This document shows, piece by piece, positions 17,246 through 29,251 of a stretch of DNA of 64,000 nt (positions within the stretch are counted from its first letter, which is position 1; every line of letters starts with the position of its first letter). The position numbers were made by a program, and so were the translations under genes. The stretch is from Gammaproteobacteria bacterium (lineage in GTDB: Bacteria > Pseudomonadota > Gammaproteobacteria > Poriferisulfidales > Poriferisulfidaceae): positions 1 through 64,000 of the forward strand of contig JAPPLD010000003.1 of the NCBI GenBank assembly GCA_028819565.1. The letters run 5' to 3'. The notes under the pieces were generated by a model. The model did no database searches. It was not told the origin of the DNA and was given only the letters and a program-made list of their open reading frames with translations.

Positions 17246-19513
17246 TTATAAATCCCGCACTTCGAAACGCTGGAAATTCCGCCAACTCTTGGACAGCTTG
17301 GTGCCGCGTCCGCCTCGGGTTCCCTGATGCTCGCACAGGTCTTTGAAGCGCATGACCCGGTGGGTCGCTTGAGTAAACAGCACCAGTGCTTGCTTCTCCG
17401 TCACGGCGGCCAGCAGCGTGACTCGCTCACCTTTAGGGTCTTTGAGTTGCGGGCCGGCAATGTTGATGATCTTGTTGCCGCGCCCCCGGCCGAGAATTGG
17501 CAATTCGGACGCCTTGATCATCAATAGGTTCCCGGCACTGGTTGCGGCGACGACATAGGTCTGATCCAGGTCCGGCACCGGGTGCGGCTGCATCACGATG
17601 GCGCCGTCCGGCACGGTCAAGGTGGCTCGACCGGCCTTGCTGCGGGTCTCCAGGCGATCGTAGGGCGCGAGGAAGCCGTAGCCGAAACTGGTGCCCATCA
17701 GCCAGTGGGGGTTTTCCTCGTTGGCCATCACCCCGATGAACTGCGCGCCGGCAGGGGGATTGAAATGCCGTGCCAGCGGCTCGCCGAGGTTGCGGGCGGA
17801 GGGCATCTGAGCGGCGGCCATGGTGTACACCCGGCCGTGGCTGTCGAGGAACCGCACGGTCCGGTTGCTTCGGGTGCGCACGCTGGCCTGCAGGGCATCG
17901 TCGGTCTTGTAGGTCAGCGAGGCGGGGTCGACCTCATGGCCTTTGGCGGAACGCACGAGACCGCTGCGGGACAGCACCACGGTCACGGGTTCCGCGGGCG
18001 TGAGTTGGGACGGGTCCATCGCTTGCGCCTGCGGGGCGGAGTCCACGAGTTGACTGCGGCGGTCGTCGCCATAACGCTCTGCGTCTTCCTGGAGTTCTTT
18101 TTTAATCAGGGTTTTCAGGCGGGCGGCCGAACCGAGGATCTTCTCGATTCTCTTTTTCTCGGCGCTCAACTCCTTCTGCTCCTGTTCCAGCTTTTCCCGT
18201 TCCAGCTTCGCCAACTGCTTCAGGCGGATTTCCAGGATCGCCTCGGCCTGTTCCTGGCTCAACTTGAATTTTTTCATCAAAACGGACTTGGGCTCGTCCT
18301 CGTTCCGGATAATGCGGATGACTTCGTCGAGGTTGGCGTGTGCGGTCAGCAGGCCCTCTAACAGGTGTAGCCGCTTGTTGACCGCGTCCAGCCGGTGGTT
18401 CAGCCGACGGGTGACGGTTTGCTTGCGGAACTCCAGCCAAGCCCGCAGCAGGGAGCGCAGGTCCATGACTCTCGGGCGACGGTCCAGGTCGATGACATTG
18501 AGATTGACGCGGGCCGACCGCTCCAGGTCGGTCGTGGCGAACAGATGCAACAGAAGCGCTTCCCTGTCCACCCGCTTGCTGCGAGGGACGATGACCAGCC
18601 GAGTCGGGGTTTCATGGTCGGATTCGTCGCGCAGGTCCTCGACCATGGGCAATTTCTTTTCTCGCATTTGCTGGGCAATTTGCGTCATGACGCGTGCACC
18701 GGAGACCTGGTAGGGCAGGGCCGTGACGATCAGCCCTTCTTTTTCGTTGGCGATGCTGGCCCGGATGCGTACAGTGCCGGTTCCGGTCTCGTATAGTTCG
18801 CGCAGTTCCTCGGGCGAGGAGAGAATCTCGCCTCCGGTCGGGTAGTCCGGGCCTTTCACGTGTTTGCAAAGTTCGGCCACGGAAGAGCTGGGGCGTTCCA
18901 ACAACCGGATGCAGGCGCTGGCAATTTCGTACAGGTTATGCGGTGGAATGTCGGTGGACAGGCCGACAGCGATGCCGGTCGTGCCGTTGAGCAGTACATT
19001 GGGCAAGCGGGCGGGCAGCAGTTGGGGTTCTTCCAGGGTGCCGTCGAAATTGGGTTGCCAGTCGACGGTGGCTTGGTCCAGTTCTGCCAGCAGGGCTTGT
19101 GCGTAGGGAGTCAGGCGTGCTTCCGTGTAACGCATGGCAGCGAAGGACTTGGGATCGTCCGCCGAACCCCAGTTGCCTTGCCCGGCGACCAAGGGATAAC
19201 GGTAAGCGAAGTCCTGGGCCATCAGGACCATGGCCTCGTAACAGGCCTGGTCGCCGTGAGGGTGGTATTTGCCGATGACGTCACCGATGGTGCGGGCGGA
19301 CTTCTTGGGTTTGCTGGTGGCCTTCAGGCCCAGTTCCGACATGGCATACACGATGCGTCGTTGCACCGGCTTCAGGCCGTCGGCAAGATGCGGGAGAGCC
19401 CGATCCAGGATGACATACATGGAGTAGTTGAGGTAGGCTTCCTCCACGAATGTCGCGAGAGGCCGAATGCCGGCATCGGTTTCTTGGAGTTCAAACAGCG
19501 AGGACTGAGGCAT
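17246..19513 (-). CDS. parC: DNA topoisomerase IV subunit A
   Basis: The 755-residue breakage-reunion subunit that decatenates chromosomes. The winged-helix region has [18 protein letters not shown] and the catalytic tyrosine lies in [10 protein letters not shown] near residue 120. A coiled-coil arm (about 370-470) and a C-terminal beta-pinwheel follow. ATG 19513 is taken; TTG 19519 would overlap the parE stop. The order parE-parC is compact, typical of a co-expressed pair. Confidence 0.95.
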   Translation of the reverse strand: MPQSSLFELQETDAGIRPLATFVEEAYLNYSMYVILDRALPHLADGLKPVQRRIVYAMSELGLKATSKPKKSARTIGDVIGKYHPHGDQACYEAMVLMAQDFAYRYPLVAGQGNWGSADDPKSFAAMRYTEARLTPYAQALLAELDQATVDWQPNFDGTLEEPQLLPARLPNVLLNGTTGIAVGLSTDIPPHNLYEIASACIRLLERPSSSVAELCKHVKGPDYPTGGEILSSPEELRELYETGTGTVRIRASIANEKEGLIVTALPYQVSGARVMTQIAQQMREKKLPMVEDLRDESDHETPTRLVIVPRSKRVDREALLLHLFATTDLERSARVNLNVIDLDRRPRVMDLRSLLRAWLEFRKQTVTRRLNHRLDAVNKRLHLLEGLLTAHANLDEVIRIIRNEDEPKSVLMKKFKLSQEQAEAILEIRLKQLAKLEREKLEQEQKELSAEKKRIEKILGSAARLKTLIKKELQEDAERYGDDRRSQLVDSAPQAQAMDPSQLTPAEPVTVVLSRSGLVRSAKGHEVDPASLTYKTDDALQASVRTRSNRTVRFLDSHGRVYTMAAAQMPSARNLGEPLARHFNPPAGAQFIGVMANEENPHWLMGTSFGYGFLAPYDRLETRSKAGRATLTVPDGAIVMQPHPVPDLDQTYVVAATSAGNLLMIKASELPILGRGRGNKIINIAGPQLKDPKGERVTLLAAVTEKQALVLFTQATHRVMRFKDLCEHQGTRGGRGTKLSKSWRNFQRFEVRDL

Positions 19514-19515
19514 GT

Positions 19516-21393
<1,878 letters not shown>

Positions 21394-21437
21394 TCAAAAT
21401 GTCCGTTAGCCTCCGCCAGCCAGAGGAGGAAGCCGTA

Positions 21438-21644
21438 ATGGGTCGCAGGTGCCGGATGCAAAGGGCGAAAGCATCACGGCCTAGTATTATGGCACTAATT
21501 GGGATTTCCGCCGCATTTGGTTGCGGCTCTTCTGATTGTCTCAGACACGACGGCGAAGCCGAATGTCATAATATCCAATCAACACGGGATCAATTCACCC
21601 GCCCGGGAATCCAACCAACAAAATCGCTCCACTTTCATGTCTGA
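21438..21644 (+). CDS. Possible small lipoprotein
   Basis: A 68-codon reading frame in the gap between parE and rph. It has a strong GAGGAGGAA site nine bases before ATG 21438. A basic start ([11 protein letters not shown]) is followed by a hydrophobic run ([12 protein letters not shown]) and a lipobox-like AFGC. No family is recognised. It overlaps the first bases of rph. It may be a real small envelope protein or chance. Confidence 0.35.
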   Translation: MGRRCRMQRAKASRPSIMALIGISAAFGCGSSDCLRHDGEAECHNIQSTRDQFTRPGIQPTKSLHFHV

Positions 21645-22359
21645 ACGTCCCAGCGGCCGCGCACCGGATGAACTGCGCCCGATCTGTCATCAGCGCGGTT
21701 ATGTGCAATATGCCGAGGGCTCCGTCCTGTACGAACAGGGTTCCACCCGCGTACTGTGCACGGCAACATTCAAACCGGGCGTGTCGCGCTGGCTCAAGGG
21801 AACGGGAAGTGGCTGGGTGACTGCCGAGTACGGCATGCTGCCGCGCGCTACCAGCGAGCGCACCCGGCGCGAGGCTCGCAGTGGCGGACAGGGCGGGCGC
21901 ACCATGGAGATCCAGCGCCTGATTGGCCGTGCTCTACGTGCCGTGCTTGACCTTGAGGCGTTGGGCGAGAATACCTTGACCTTGGATTGCGACGTGCTTC
22001 AGGCGGATGGAGGGACGCGTACGGCCGCCATCAACGGCGCGTTCATGGCGTTGCAGGACGCGGTGGATGTCTTGCGTGAGAAGGGAGTGCTGCAGACTAA
22101 CCCGATACATGGGCAGATTGCGGCAGTGTCCGTGGGGATTGTCGATGGCGAGGCCCGGTTGGATCTGGATTATGCGGAAGATTCCACGGCGGAGACCGAT
22201 ATGAACGTCGTGATGAACGACGCGGGTTCGATGATCGAAATCCAGGGCACGGCGGAAGGGCATGCGTTCCAGCGAAAGGAATTGGACGCCATGCTTGACC
22301 TCGCAGAAACCGGCATCCGGGAAATCATGCAGCAGCAGAGGCAGGTTCGCACACAGTGA
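21637..22359 (+). CDS. rph: Ribonuclease PH
   Basis: A 240-residue phosphorolytic exonuclease that trims tRNA 3' ends. The N-terminus ([18 protein letters not shown]) and [14 protein letters not shown] near residue 61 carry the phosphate and RNA contacts; [23 protein letters not shown] and [14 protein letters not shown] follow in order. ATG 21637 matches the conserved MSERPSGR start; a longer frame from 21499 adds unconserved residues. Ends overlapping rdgB. Confidence 0.96.
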   Translation: MSERPSGRAPDELRPICHQRGYVQYAEGSVLYEQGSTRVLCTATFKPGVSRWLKGTGSGWVTAEYGMLPRATSERTRREARSGGQGGRTMEIQRLIGRALRAVLDLEALGENTLTLDCDVLQADGGTRTAAINGAFMALQDAVDVLREKGVLQTNPIHGQIAAVSVGIVDGEARLDLDYAEDSTAETDMNVVMNDAGSMIEIQGTAEGHAFQRKELDAMLDLAETGIREIMQQQRQVRTQ

Positions 22360-22949
22360 AAGTCGTGCTGGCCAGCAACAATCCGGCAAAATTGCGTGAG
22401 TTGGACGCTGTGCTCCGTCCGATGGGCTGGGAACTGGTTGCACAGGGCGACCTTGGGGTTCCGGAAGCGGAAGAGACAGGAACAACTTTCGAAGCGAACG
22501 CGCTGCTTAAAGCCCGTCATGCGGCGGCTTGCACCGGTTTGGCTGCGCTTGCGGACGACTCGGGGATCGAGGTGGATGCCCTGGATGGGCACCCGGGCGT
22601 TTATTCTGCTCGCTACGCGGGCTTGCAGTGTGACGATGAGGCCAACAACCGGCTCCTGTTGCAGGAACTCGAAGGGATACCGGAAGAACAGCGCGGTGCC
22701 CGCTACCAGTGCGTCATCGCCCTGGTGCGTACTGCTGAAGACCCTGACCCGCTGATTGCCCGCGGTGTCTGGGAAGGCCGGATTCTAGAAACGCCGCAGG
22801 GTCACAACGGTTTTGGCTACGATCCCTTGTTCTATGTACCGACGCATGGCTGCGCCTCGGCCGAGTTGGAACCGGACACCAAGAACGGTATCAGCCACCG
22901 CGGTGTCGCGCTTCGCGCCCTGATTGAACACCTGCAAGCCAGCACATGA
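22356..22949 (+). CDS. rdgB: XTP/dITP diphosphatase (Ham1 family)
   Basis: A 197-residue house-cleaning enzyme that hydrolyses non-canonical purine nucleoside triphosphates. The start [13 protein letters not shown], the metal-site [14 protein letters not shown] near residue 66, the GARYQCVIA segment and [11 protein letters not shown] near 149 are all diagnostic. GTG start overlaps the rph stop by four bases; its own stop overlaps hemW by four. Confidence 0.95.
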   Translation: MKVVLASNNPAKLRELDAVLRPMGWELVAQGDLGVPEAEETGTTFEANALLKARHAAACTGLAALADDSGIEVDALDGHPGVYSARYAGLQCDDEANNRLLLQELEGIPEEQRGARYQCVIALVRTAEDPDPLIARGVWEGRILETPQGHNGFGYDPLFYVPTHGCASAELEPDTKNGISHRGVALRALIEHLQAST

Positions 22950-24088
22950 TTCCTCTGTCCTTGTACGTGCACTTTCCCTGGTGCGTCTCGCGCTGCCCGT
23001 ACTGCGATTTCAATGCCCATGCGGCTTCGACGTTCGAGGAAACACGATACGTGGAGTGCCTGATCCGGGAATTCGGGCGGGCGACGGGAGTCGCCCGAGG
23101 GCGGGCCATCGAAAGCGTGTTTTTTGGCGGGGGCACGCCCAGCCGGTTTTCTCCGGAGGCTGTCTGGCGCGTGCTGGGTGCGATTCGGGCGGAATTCGAT
23201 TGCAGCCCTTCTCTGGAGGTCACGCTGGAGGCCAACCCGCAGTCGGCCGACCGGGGGCATTTCGCGGGCTACCGGGAAGCGGGCGTCAACCGCCTGTCGA
23301 TCGGCGTACAGAGTTTTGACGACGATTGCCTGCGCCGGCTCGGCCGCGCCCATGACCGGACGGATGCTCATGCGGCTATCGATTTCGCGAGACAGGCAGG
23401 CTTTTCGCGCTTCAATCTGGACCTGATGTACGGTCTGCCGAATCAACAGGTGGAGCAGGTGCGTGCCGATCTTGAGACGGCGCTGGCTTGCAAGCCGGAG
23501 CACCTGTCCTGGTATCAGTTGACGCTGGAACCCGGAACGCCGTTTGCCGTCAAACCCCCGCCGCTTCTGGATGGGGATCGCTTGTGGGAGATGTTCGAGG
23601 AGGGTGCCGGGATACTGGAGCGTGCGGGTTACGCCCAATACGAAGTTTCCGCCTGGTGCCGAGATGATGCGGTTTGCCGGCACAACGTGAACTACTGGGA
23701 GTATGGAGACTACCTGGGTGTAGGGGCTGGCGCGCACGGCAAACTGACGGACGCGGCAGGGGAAGTGTTTCGCACGGTGCAGGCATACGACCCAAGTGAT
23801 TGGATGGAGGCGGCGGAGAGAGAAGGGGCGGAAATCGAGCGCCGACACCGGAGTGCTGAAAACCGAATATTCGAATTCATGCTGGGTGCGCTTCGCCTGA
23901 AGGCGGGGGCGGCTTGGATACTGTTCGAAACCCGGACCGGGCAGCCCCGGAAGGCCTTGGCCGGCATGCTGGAGAAAGCCCGCGCCCTCGGCCTGGTCAC
24001 GGAGTCGCCGAGAGGCCTGCGCGCCAGCCCGCGGGGCTGGTGTTGCTTGAACGATCTCTGTGAACTGTTCCTCCCGGAACGCGTCTGA
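22946..24088 (+). CDS. hemW: Radical SAM heme chaperone HemW
   Basis: A 380-residue protein related to oxygen-independent coproporphyrinogen oxidase. The radical SAM cluster motif is WCVSRCPYC (CX3CX2C) at residues 12-20, followed by ESVFFGGGTPSRF and RLSIGVQSFDD. HemW inserts heme into respiratory proteins, which fits the nearby cytochrome operon. Third gene of the overlapping rph-rdgB-hemW unit. Confidence 0.92.
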   Translation: MIPLSLYVHFPWCVSRCPYCDFNAHAASTFEETRYVECLIREFGRATGVARGRAIESVFFGGGTPSRFSPEAVWRVLGAIRAEFDCSPSLEVTLEANPQSADRGHFAGYREAGVNRLSIGVQSFDDDCLRRLGRAHDRTDAHAAIDFARQAGFSRFNLDLMYGLPNQQVEQVRADLETALACKPEHLSWYQLTLEPGTPFAVKPPPLLDGDRLWEMFEEGAGILERAGYAQYEVSAWCRDDAVCRHNVNYWEYGDYLGVGAGAHGKLTDAAGEVFRTVQAYDPSDWMEAAEREGAEIERRHRSAENRIFEFMLGALRLKAGAAWILFETRTGQPRKALAGMLEKARALGLVTESPRGLRASPRGWCCLNDLCELFLPERV

Positions 24089-24118
24089 CGCTTTGGCGAC
24101 CGCCCGCAGGCGATGCCG

Positions 24119-24691
24119 TCAGGGCATCGGGATGCGGATGACCACGCCGCCGAGCACGTCGCCGACCTCAATGTCGGTGCGCGGGGAATCCTTGTGGTTG
24201 TTGTGGCAGCTGGCACAGGCTTCGGCGACCGCGATGTCCGGGTAGACGGCGGCGAAATAACGCTGCCCGGCGAGTTCCTCTTCGCCGTAGAAATTTTCTT
24301 CCGGATTCTCGGCGACCCGCTCGAGGCCTTCCCTCTCCAGCCCCGTGGCCGGGCCGTTCTGTTTGTTGATCGGCCACAGCGACAGCAGGGCATAGGAGAA
24401 GTCCTCGGTCTGCTCTTCCACCCTCTCCGCGCCGAAGCGGAACATCTGCGCCGGCAGGGGCAATGCCGCGTCGTCCTCGAAATGCTCCGAGGCGGCAATG
24501 ACCTGCTGGTCTTCCACGAGGCGCTGGACCACCATGTGCGTATAGACTTCCCGGTCCGCCGACATCACGGTGTACAGCATGTCCGCGACCTGCCGGTATG
24601 GCACGCCCTCTCCGGCCGCGCTTCCGGTACCCGCCAAGGCGGCCATCACGCAGAACGTGACTCCCGTTCGCCTGAATAGATTTCTGTTCAT
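24119..24691 (-). CDS. Tll0287/DUF3365-like periplasmic heme protein
   Basis: A 190-residue exported protein with one c-type heme site, CASCHNNH, near residue 161. A signal peptide (TFCVMAALAGTGSAA) precedes an alpha/beta domain with LLSLWPINKQNGPAT near 110, a hallmark of the Tll0287-like/DUF3365 sensor and cytochrome domain. The function of stand-alone members is unclear. Its start overlaps the stop of the 11-heme cytochrome gene (ATGA), so it is the last gene of the three-gene redox operon. Confidence 0.75.
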   Translation of the reverse strand: MNRNLFRRTGVTFCVMAALAGTGSAAGEGVPYRQVADMLYTVMSADREVYTHMVVQRLVEDQQVIAASEHFEDDAALPLPAQMFRFGAERVEEQTEDFSYALLSLWPINKQNGPATGLEREGLERVAENPEENFYGEEELAGQRYFAAVYPDIAVAEACASCHNNHKDSPRTDIEVGDVLGGVVIRIPMP

Positions 24692-26214
24692 GGGCTGTTC
24701 CTCCGGGGTGATTGTACGCGGGATTCGGTTTCTTCCTCCTGCGGGTTTTCCGCCGCGCGCCGGACCGCCCAGGCTATGCTTTCGACCCGGCTTTCCGGCT
24801 TTCCCCTGAAATTGCGGGCGATCAGCCTGGGGTCGGCAAGGGCATCAAGCGAAAAACCCAGACCGTGGCAGTCCAGGCATACGGGTCGGATCATCTTCGA
24901 GTTCGGTCGCAGAAGGTCGTTCTGGTTGTGATTGGCGACGATGTTTCCGCGGCGTTCGACCTTCTCCAGATGGCAGGTCGCGCAACTCACTCCGGTTCCG
25001 GGTTCGGCTTCACCCGCGGTCTCGGCTTTCCACAGCGCATGGTGGGGGCTTCCGAAGTAGGCTTGGGTATGCGAGTCGTTGTGGCAGGACGCGCAGGCTT
25101 CGACCGCGGCGGCTTCGGTGTCGACCGCGTGCGGCCGGTGGCAGGAGCCGCAGTGGAGGCTCAGGTGGGCGGCCTCGGCATGGATGGGCAGGTGTGTCTC
25201 GGCGACCGTCATGCGTCGAGGTGGAGCGGGGTCCGTGAACCAGGCCACGGCAGCCTCGGGCAGCCAGGTGCCGAGTCCGAGTGCCGCGATCCTGCGGTGG
25301 GGGTCCCGGGGTTTTGAGACCCGGGGGTGCTGGCGCATGCCGTGCCGTCCTTGAGCGAAGGTCTTCGCTTGCCACCGGTGGCAGCCTTCGCAGACCGCCG
25401 TGTCCGGGGCTTCGACCCACTGCGCCTCGATTCCCGACTGCCCGGCCGCTTTGGCTGCGACAGGTGCGTGGCAGGCCGCGCAATTCTCCCCCGCCGTCGC
25501 ATGGCCGGACGCGGCCCATGCGTCGAGGATGGCCGGGTCCCGCAATGCACTTTCAGGTGCCATGGCATCGCCCCGCCCCAACGCGGCCTCCGTCCGGGAA
25601 GCCCGGGTTCGGGTCTGCACGGACAATCGGTGTACCGGCACCGGGACGAGCCAGGGCTGGTCCGCGTGCCTGACCAGGAAATCCGCATAGAGCGCCTGGT
25701 TGTCGTGATAGTTGTGGCAGCCGGAAGATGCGCAGGTGTCGAAAGCTAGGCCCGCGTGGCTCGGCCGGTTCGCGCGCACGTCCCGCTCCCCTTCGGAGTG
25801 GCAGGCCACGCAGAAATCCGTGGGCACCGTGACCGCGCTGGTCCTCGTGGTCTCGGGGCGATGCTCGACGTGGCAGGCCGTACAGAGGCGCGCATCCAGC
25901 TTCTCCCAGTGGGCGGCCATCCTCGGATTGCGGAATTTCCTGGGCGGGTGGCTGTCTCCGGCGGCCTTCAGTTCCGCTTCGTGGCAACCCCGGCAAGCCT
26001 TGTTCAGTGCCTTTTCGGCTTTCTTCGCGCTGGCGAACGCCCCCGCGGCGTGGCAGGTCTCGCAGGCCAGTTCGATCTGGTGGTGGGCGTCGGCGGTTTT
26101 GCCGGGCAGGAGGATTCTCCGGTCGCCACCCACGGTCATCCAAGCCACGGCCACGGCCGTGGCGAGCAGGGTCCCTGCGGTACCCAGGATCCAGAGGAGG
26201 GTGTTTCGCGACAC
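24688..26214 (-). CDS. Membrane-anchored multiheme cytochrome c (11 predicted hemes)
   Basis: A 508-residue protein with an uncleaved N-terminal helix (LLWILGTAGTLLATAVAVAW) and ten CXXCH sites: CETCH, CRGCH, CTACH, CVACH, CAACH, CEGCH, CGSCH, CASCH, CATCH, CLDCH. One CX4CH (CASSGCH) brings the total to eleven hemes. Many free histidines could be sixth ligands. The C-terminal 60 residues are heme-free and charged. It lies 13 bases behind the GPP34-cytochrome b gene and overlaps the DUF3365-like gene, suggesting a periplasmic electron conduit fed by the membrane protein. No close named family recognised. Confidence 0.85.
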   Translation of the reverse strand: MSRNTLLWILGTAGTLLATAVAVAWMTVGGDRRILLPGKTADAHHQIELACETCHAAGAFASAKKAEKALNKACRGCHEAELKAAGDSHPPRKFRNPRMAAHWEKLDARLCTACHVEHRPETTRTSAVTVPTDFCVACHSEGERDVRANRPSHAGLAFDTCASSGCHNYHDNQALYADFLVRHADQPWLVPVPVHRLSVQTRTRASRTEAALGRGDAMAPESALRDPAILDAWAASGHATAGENCAACHAPVAAKAAGQSGIEAQWVEAPDTAVCEGCHRWQAKTFAQGRHGMRQHPRVSKPRDPHRRIAALGLGTWLPEAAVAWFTDPAPPRRMTVAETHLPIHAEAAHLSLHCGSCHRPHAVDTEAAAVEACASCHNDSHTQAYFGSPHHALWKAETAGEAEPGTGVSCATCHLEKVERRGNIVANHNQNDLLRPNSKMIRPVCLDCHGLGFSLDALADPRLIARNFRGKPESRVESIAWAVRRAAENPQEEETESRVQSPRRNSP

Positions 26215-26227
26215 GGGCTTCGTCCGG

Positions 26228-27421
26228 TCAGTACAGGTAGACGATCAGCAAGTGGAGGGCCAGCAGGGCAGGCAGCGGCAACAGCGCCAGGAGGTGAGCC
26301 CTGATGGAGAAGCGGCGCAGCCGGTTCAGGGCCGCGTTTAGCGGAGGCCGGGCTGTCCGGCGCATCGAAATCCCGACCAGTGCGCCGAAGACCAGCAGGG
26401 CCAGGTAGTTCCACATGAGCGCCGCATTCAGGTTGACGCCGAACCGGAAGCCGGTGTGGGCGAACAGGGCCAACACGCATCCGGCTCCGAACCCGACGTG
26501 CACCAGCGGCCACCAGTCGCGGCTTTTCCGTCGGACCAGCAGTGGGGTCTTCATGAGCAGGGCGACCAGGAGTCCTGCGAGGCTGATCCCCAGGAGGGTA
26601 TAGCCGCTCCATTGCTGCCAGGTTTCGTCGGACCATAGAAGTTCGAACAGGCCGGGCCCGAACCGGTCCGGCATGGGGATGCGCGGGGCGAGGAGCGTGG
26701 CAACGGCTGCGAGGCCGCCGCCGAAGGAGAAGGCCGCGAGCCATTTTCCGAACCGTGCGGCCCGGGTTCGGACCGCGAGGACGATGGCCCGCCTCGCTTC
26801 GTCGATCGTGCCGGTCACTTCGTGGCCGATCAGGTCCATCCTGTGGAATTGCTCGATTCGGGGGGCGACTTGCTCGATTTCTTCCCGGGGGAAGATGTCG
26901 GCAAGAATGCTGCAGGCGTCCACCAGGCAGATCAAGGCGACATCCCGGGGGTCGGGGATGTCGTCGGAGTGCAGGACGTCGCGGATGTGTCCCTTGAGCT
27001 CGCGTTCGGTGACGCCGTCGACCCGAGCGTAGCGGTGAGCCCGGAACAGCCTCGGGAATTTCCTGTGCCGCTGCAGGACGCCGTGCTCGACGAGGCGGGC
27101 CAGAGCCTGCTCGCGAATGATGCCCGCTTCCTCGGACGACAGTATTTCAACCCACGCATGGGCACTCGAGACTTCCGGGTGGCCCGAGATCCTCTCCAGG
27201 ACTCGGTCGAGCATGGGGTCGCCGACCGGTGTGCGGTCGCTGACCATGAGGGAATGCAGGTCGGTGTCGATCCGGTAGGCGAACGCCAAGTCCATCAGCA
27301 TGGCGCCGGCCAGGGCGCATTTAAAAGCGGCTTCCTGGATCGGCAGCAAGGTACCGCTTTGGTCGTCCAGCAGGAGCAGGACAACATCTTCGGCAAGGGT
27401 TGGAGCGAGATTCTGGGTCAT
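26228..27421 (-). CDS. GPP34 (GOLPH3-like) domain fused to putative di-heme membrane cytochrome b
   Basis: A 397-residue fusion. Residues 8-210 look like a GPP34/GOLPH3 domain (LAEDVVLLLLDDQSGTLLP, ALAGAMLMDLAFAYRID, a VLQRHRKFP beta hairpin, DIPDPRDVALICLVDACSI). Residues 220-397 form about five membrane helices. Helix 3 carries His308 and His322 and helix 5 His376 and His390, each pair 14 residues apart, as in bis-histidine cytochrome b. No signal peptide, so the GPP34 part should be cytoplasmic. First gene of the redox operon; quinol oxidation feeding the 11-heme protein is inferred. GPP34 proteins bind phosphoinositides in eukaryotes; the bacterial role is unclear. Confidence 0.72.
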   Translation of the reverse strand: MTQNLAPTLAEDVVLLLLDDQSGTLLPIQEAAFKCALAGAMLMDLAFAYRIDTDLHSLMVSDRTPVGDPMLDRVLERISGHPEVSSAHAWVEILSSEEAGIIREQALARLVEHGVLQRHRKFPRLFRAHRYARVDGVTERELKGHIRDVLHSDDIPDPRDVALICLVDACSILADIFPREEIEQVAPRIEQFHRMDLIGHEVTGTIDEARRAIVLAVRTRAARFGKWLAAFSFGGGLAAVATLLAPRIPMPDRFGPGLFELLWSDETWQQWSGYTLLGISLAGLLVALLMKTPLLVRRKSRDWWPLVHVGFGAGCVLALFAHTGFRFGVNLNAALMWNYLALLVFGALVGISMRRTARPPLNAALNRLRRFSIRAHLLALLPLPALLALHLLIVYLY

Positions 27422-27491
27422 GGTCGGGCGACTTCCCCATCATAGGCAAAGCAGCCGAGTTGCGCAATTTGCGCCAACTTGGCACCCTCCC

Positions 27492-27500
27492 TGATATACT
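27492..27500 (+). promoter_or_regulatory. Extended -10 promoter of rpmE
   Basis: TGA-TATACT fits an extended -10 (TGn plus hexamer) and lies 27 bases before the rpmE ATG. No -35 at 17 bp is evident, which extended -10 promoters do not require. Confidence 0.5.
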
Positions 27501-27526
27501 ACGCGCCCCGGTTCGCCCCGGTCTTT

Positions 27527-27733
27527 ATGAGCATGGCAGCCCAAGACTACAACTATCACGACATTACGGTCGTTTGCGCCTGCGGCAATCGCTTTCAGAC
27601 GCGCTCAACCTATGGCGAGGACGAGCTGCATGTGGAAATCTGCTCGCAGTGCCATCCGTTTTACACTGGGAAGCAGAAAATCCTGGAAACCGCGAAGCAG
27701 GTCGACAAGTTCCGCAAGCGCTATGGCAGCTGA
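27527..27733 (+). CDS. rpmE: 50S ribosomal protein L31
   Basis: A 68-residue large-subunit protein. The zinc-binding form is seen: [14 protein letters not shown] and [13 protein letters not shown] provide four cysteines. The C-terminus VDKFRKRYG is typical. ATG 27527 (or 27533) is chosen because residues read from 27479 do not resemble L31 and the promoter overlaps them. The end overlaps the M48 protease gene by 11 bases. Confidence 0.93.
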   Translation: MSMAAQDYNYHDITVVCACGNRFQTRSTYGEDELHVEICSQCHPFYTGKQKILETAKQVDKFRKRYGS

Positions 27734-29198
27734 GCGTCGCCGGCTTCCAACCCTTTCTTTCTTTCGAACTTCTCTGTTGACGCTGGCGCTGGGTGCGTCA
27801 GTCAGCGCCTGCGTGGGCGCCACGAACCCGGTAACCGGGGAGCGGGACTGGACGGTAGTCGACGAGAAGCGAGAACTGGAACTCGGGCATGAAGCCCACC
27901 CGGAAATCCTCAATCTGTACGGCTACTACGACAACCCCAGGCTTCAGGAGTACGTCTCACAAGTTGGCCAGGCACTGGTCCCTCACACGCACCGCCCGGA
28001 ACTGGACTACCGTTTCACGGTGCTCGACAGCCCGATGGTCAATGCGATGGCCACGCCCGGCTACGTCTACATCACGCGAGGCATGCTGGCCCTGCTCAAT
28101 TCCGAGGCGGAATTGGCTGGCGTGCTGGGGCACGAACTGGCGCACATTACGGCGCGGCATACGGCCCAGAGGATCGGGCAACAACAGACGGTCGACATTA
28201 TCCAACTGGTACTGGATGTGACCACCGACAGCGCGTTGATCAGCAATGCGGCAAATATTCTGGGAGAGGCGCATCTTCGCGGCTATGGGCGCGAGAATGA
28301 GTTGGAAGCAGACCGGCTGGGCGCACGCTATGCGGCGCTGGCTGGGTACGACCCCGAAGCGCTGCTTGAGGTCATCCGCATTCTGAAGGATCAGGAGTCT
28401 CACGAAATCAAGATGGCGAGGCAGGAAGGGCGCAAGCCGCAGGTCTATCATGGTCTCTTCGCCACGCACCCTGACAACGATGACCGCTTGCAGGAAGTGA
28501 TCCGAGAGGCAAACCAGCACCGTTCCGGTTCGGAAGTGCTGACGCGACGCGAGGAATACCTACGCCATATCGACGGCATGGCGATCGGTCCCGCCGAGTT
28601 CGAGGGCCTGTTGCGCGGGCGCTATTTCTACCATCGAAGCTACAACTTCACTCTTGCGTTCCCGAAAGGATGGGAGGCCCGGAACTTCCCGGACCGCTTG
28701 ATCGCGCAGGCGCCGGGCCGGGACATGCAGATCCGACTGACCTTGATCGAACGGAATGCCCGGCAGCCTTCCTGCGATTTTCTAAGTCGGCGGTTCGAGA
28801 ACCTGGCCCAGTTGAGGGTCCGTGCGACGGAAGGGTTTTCCGGATGCCAGGCGCGGGTTTGGGATAGCCGGTCTGCGGCGGACATCTTGGTCTTGGAACA
28901 TTCTTCCGAGATTTTCCTGGTCGTGGCTGCGCAGTCGGATCGCCCGGAAGCATTTCGGCGCTACGCTGGAGCCGTACAAGAGACATTCCAGAGCCTGAGG
29001 CCGATGGCGAAGACCGAATACGATGCGGCGCGGCCGTCCCAGTTGAAGATCGCCGAGGCCAAGGCCGGGGACACCTATGCCGCATACGCCGAGGGTGCCG
29101 AATGGGACCCGTATCCTGAAGATCAATTGAGGCTTTTCAATGCGGCGTATCCGTCGGGGGAACCGACTCCCGGAGAGGCGGTCAAAGTCGTACGCTGA
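27723..29198 (+). CDS. M48 family metalloprotease lipoprotein
   Basis: A 491-residue exported zinc protease. A signal peptide with lipobox VSAC (cysteine near residue 26) is followed by the catalytic [13 protein letters not shown] near 138 and the third ligand region [14 protein letters not shown] near 191. The C-terminal 200 residues are predicted beta-rich with a [10 protein letters not shown] segment and lack the TPR domain of BepA. The role is probably envelope protein quality control. ATG 27723 lies within the last codons of rpmE. Confidence 0.85.
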   Translation: MAAERRRLPTLSFFRTSLLTLALGASVSACVGATNPVTGERDWTVVDEKRELELGHEAHPEILNLYGYYDNPRLQEYVSQVGQALVPHTHRPELDYRFTVLDSPMVNAMATPGYVYITRGMLALLNSEAELAGVLGHELAHITARHTAQRIGQQQTVDIIQLVLDVTTDSALISNAANILGEAHLRGYGRENELEADRLGARYAALAGYDPEALLEVIRILKDQESHEIKMARQEGRKPQVYHGLFATHPDNDDRLQEVIREANQHRSGSEVLTRREEYLRHIDGMAIGPAEFEGLLRGRYFYHRSYNFTLAFPKGWEARNFPDRLIAQAPGRDMQIRLTLIERNARQPSCDFLSRRFENLAQLRVRATEGFSGCQARVWDSRSAADILVLEHSSEIFLVVAAQSDRPEAFRRYAGAVQETFQSLRPMAKTEYDAARPSQLKIAEAKAGDTYAAYAEGAEWDPYPEDQLRLFNAAYPSGEPTPGEAVKVVR

Positions 29199-29251
29199 TG
29201 TTTTTTCGGGGGGGCGCAGCGGTGGGGAGGGCGGCGCCCATAAATTAGAAT

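Noticed and set aside
29212-29231. GGGCGC/GCGCCC repeat after the M48 protease gene as terminator
   Set aside because: The arms are short, the loop is G-rich, and no T tract follows.
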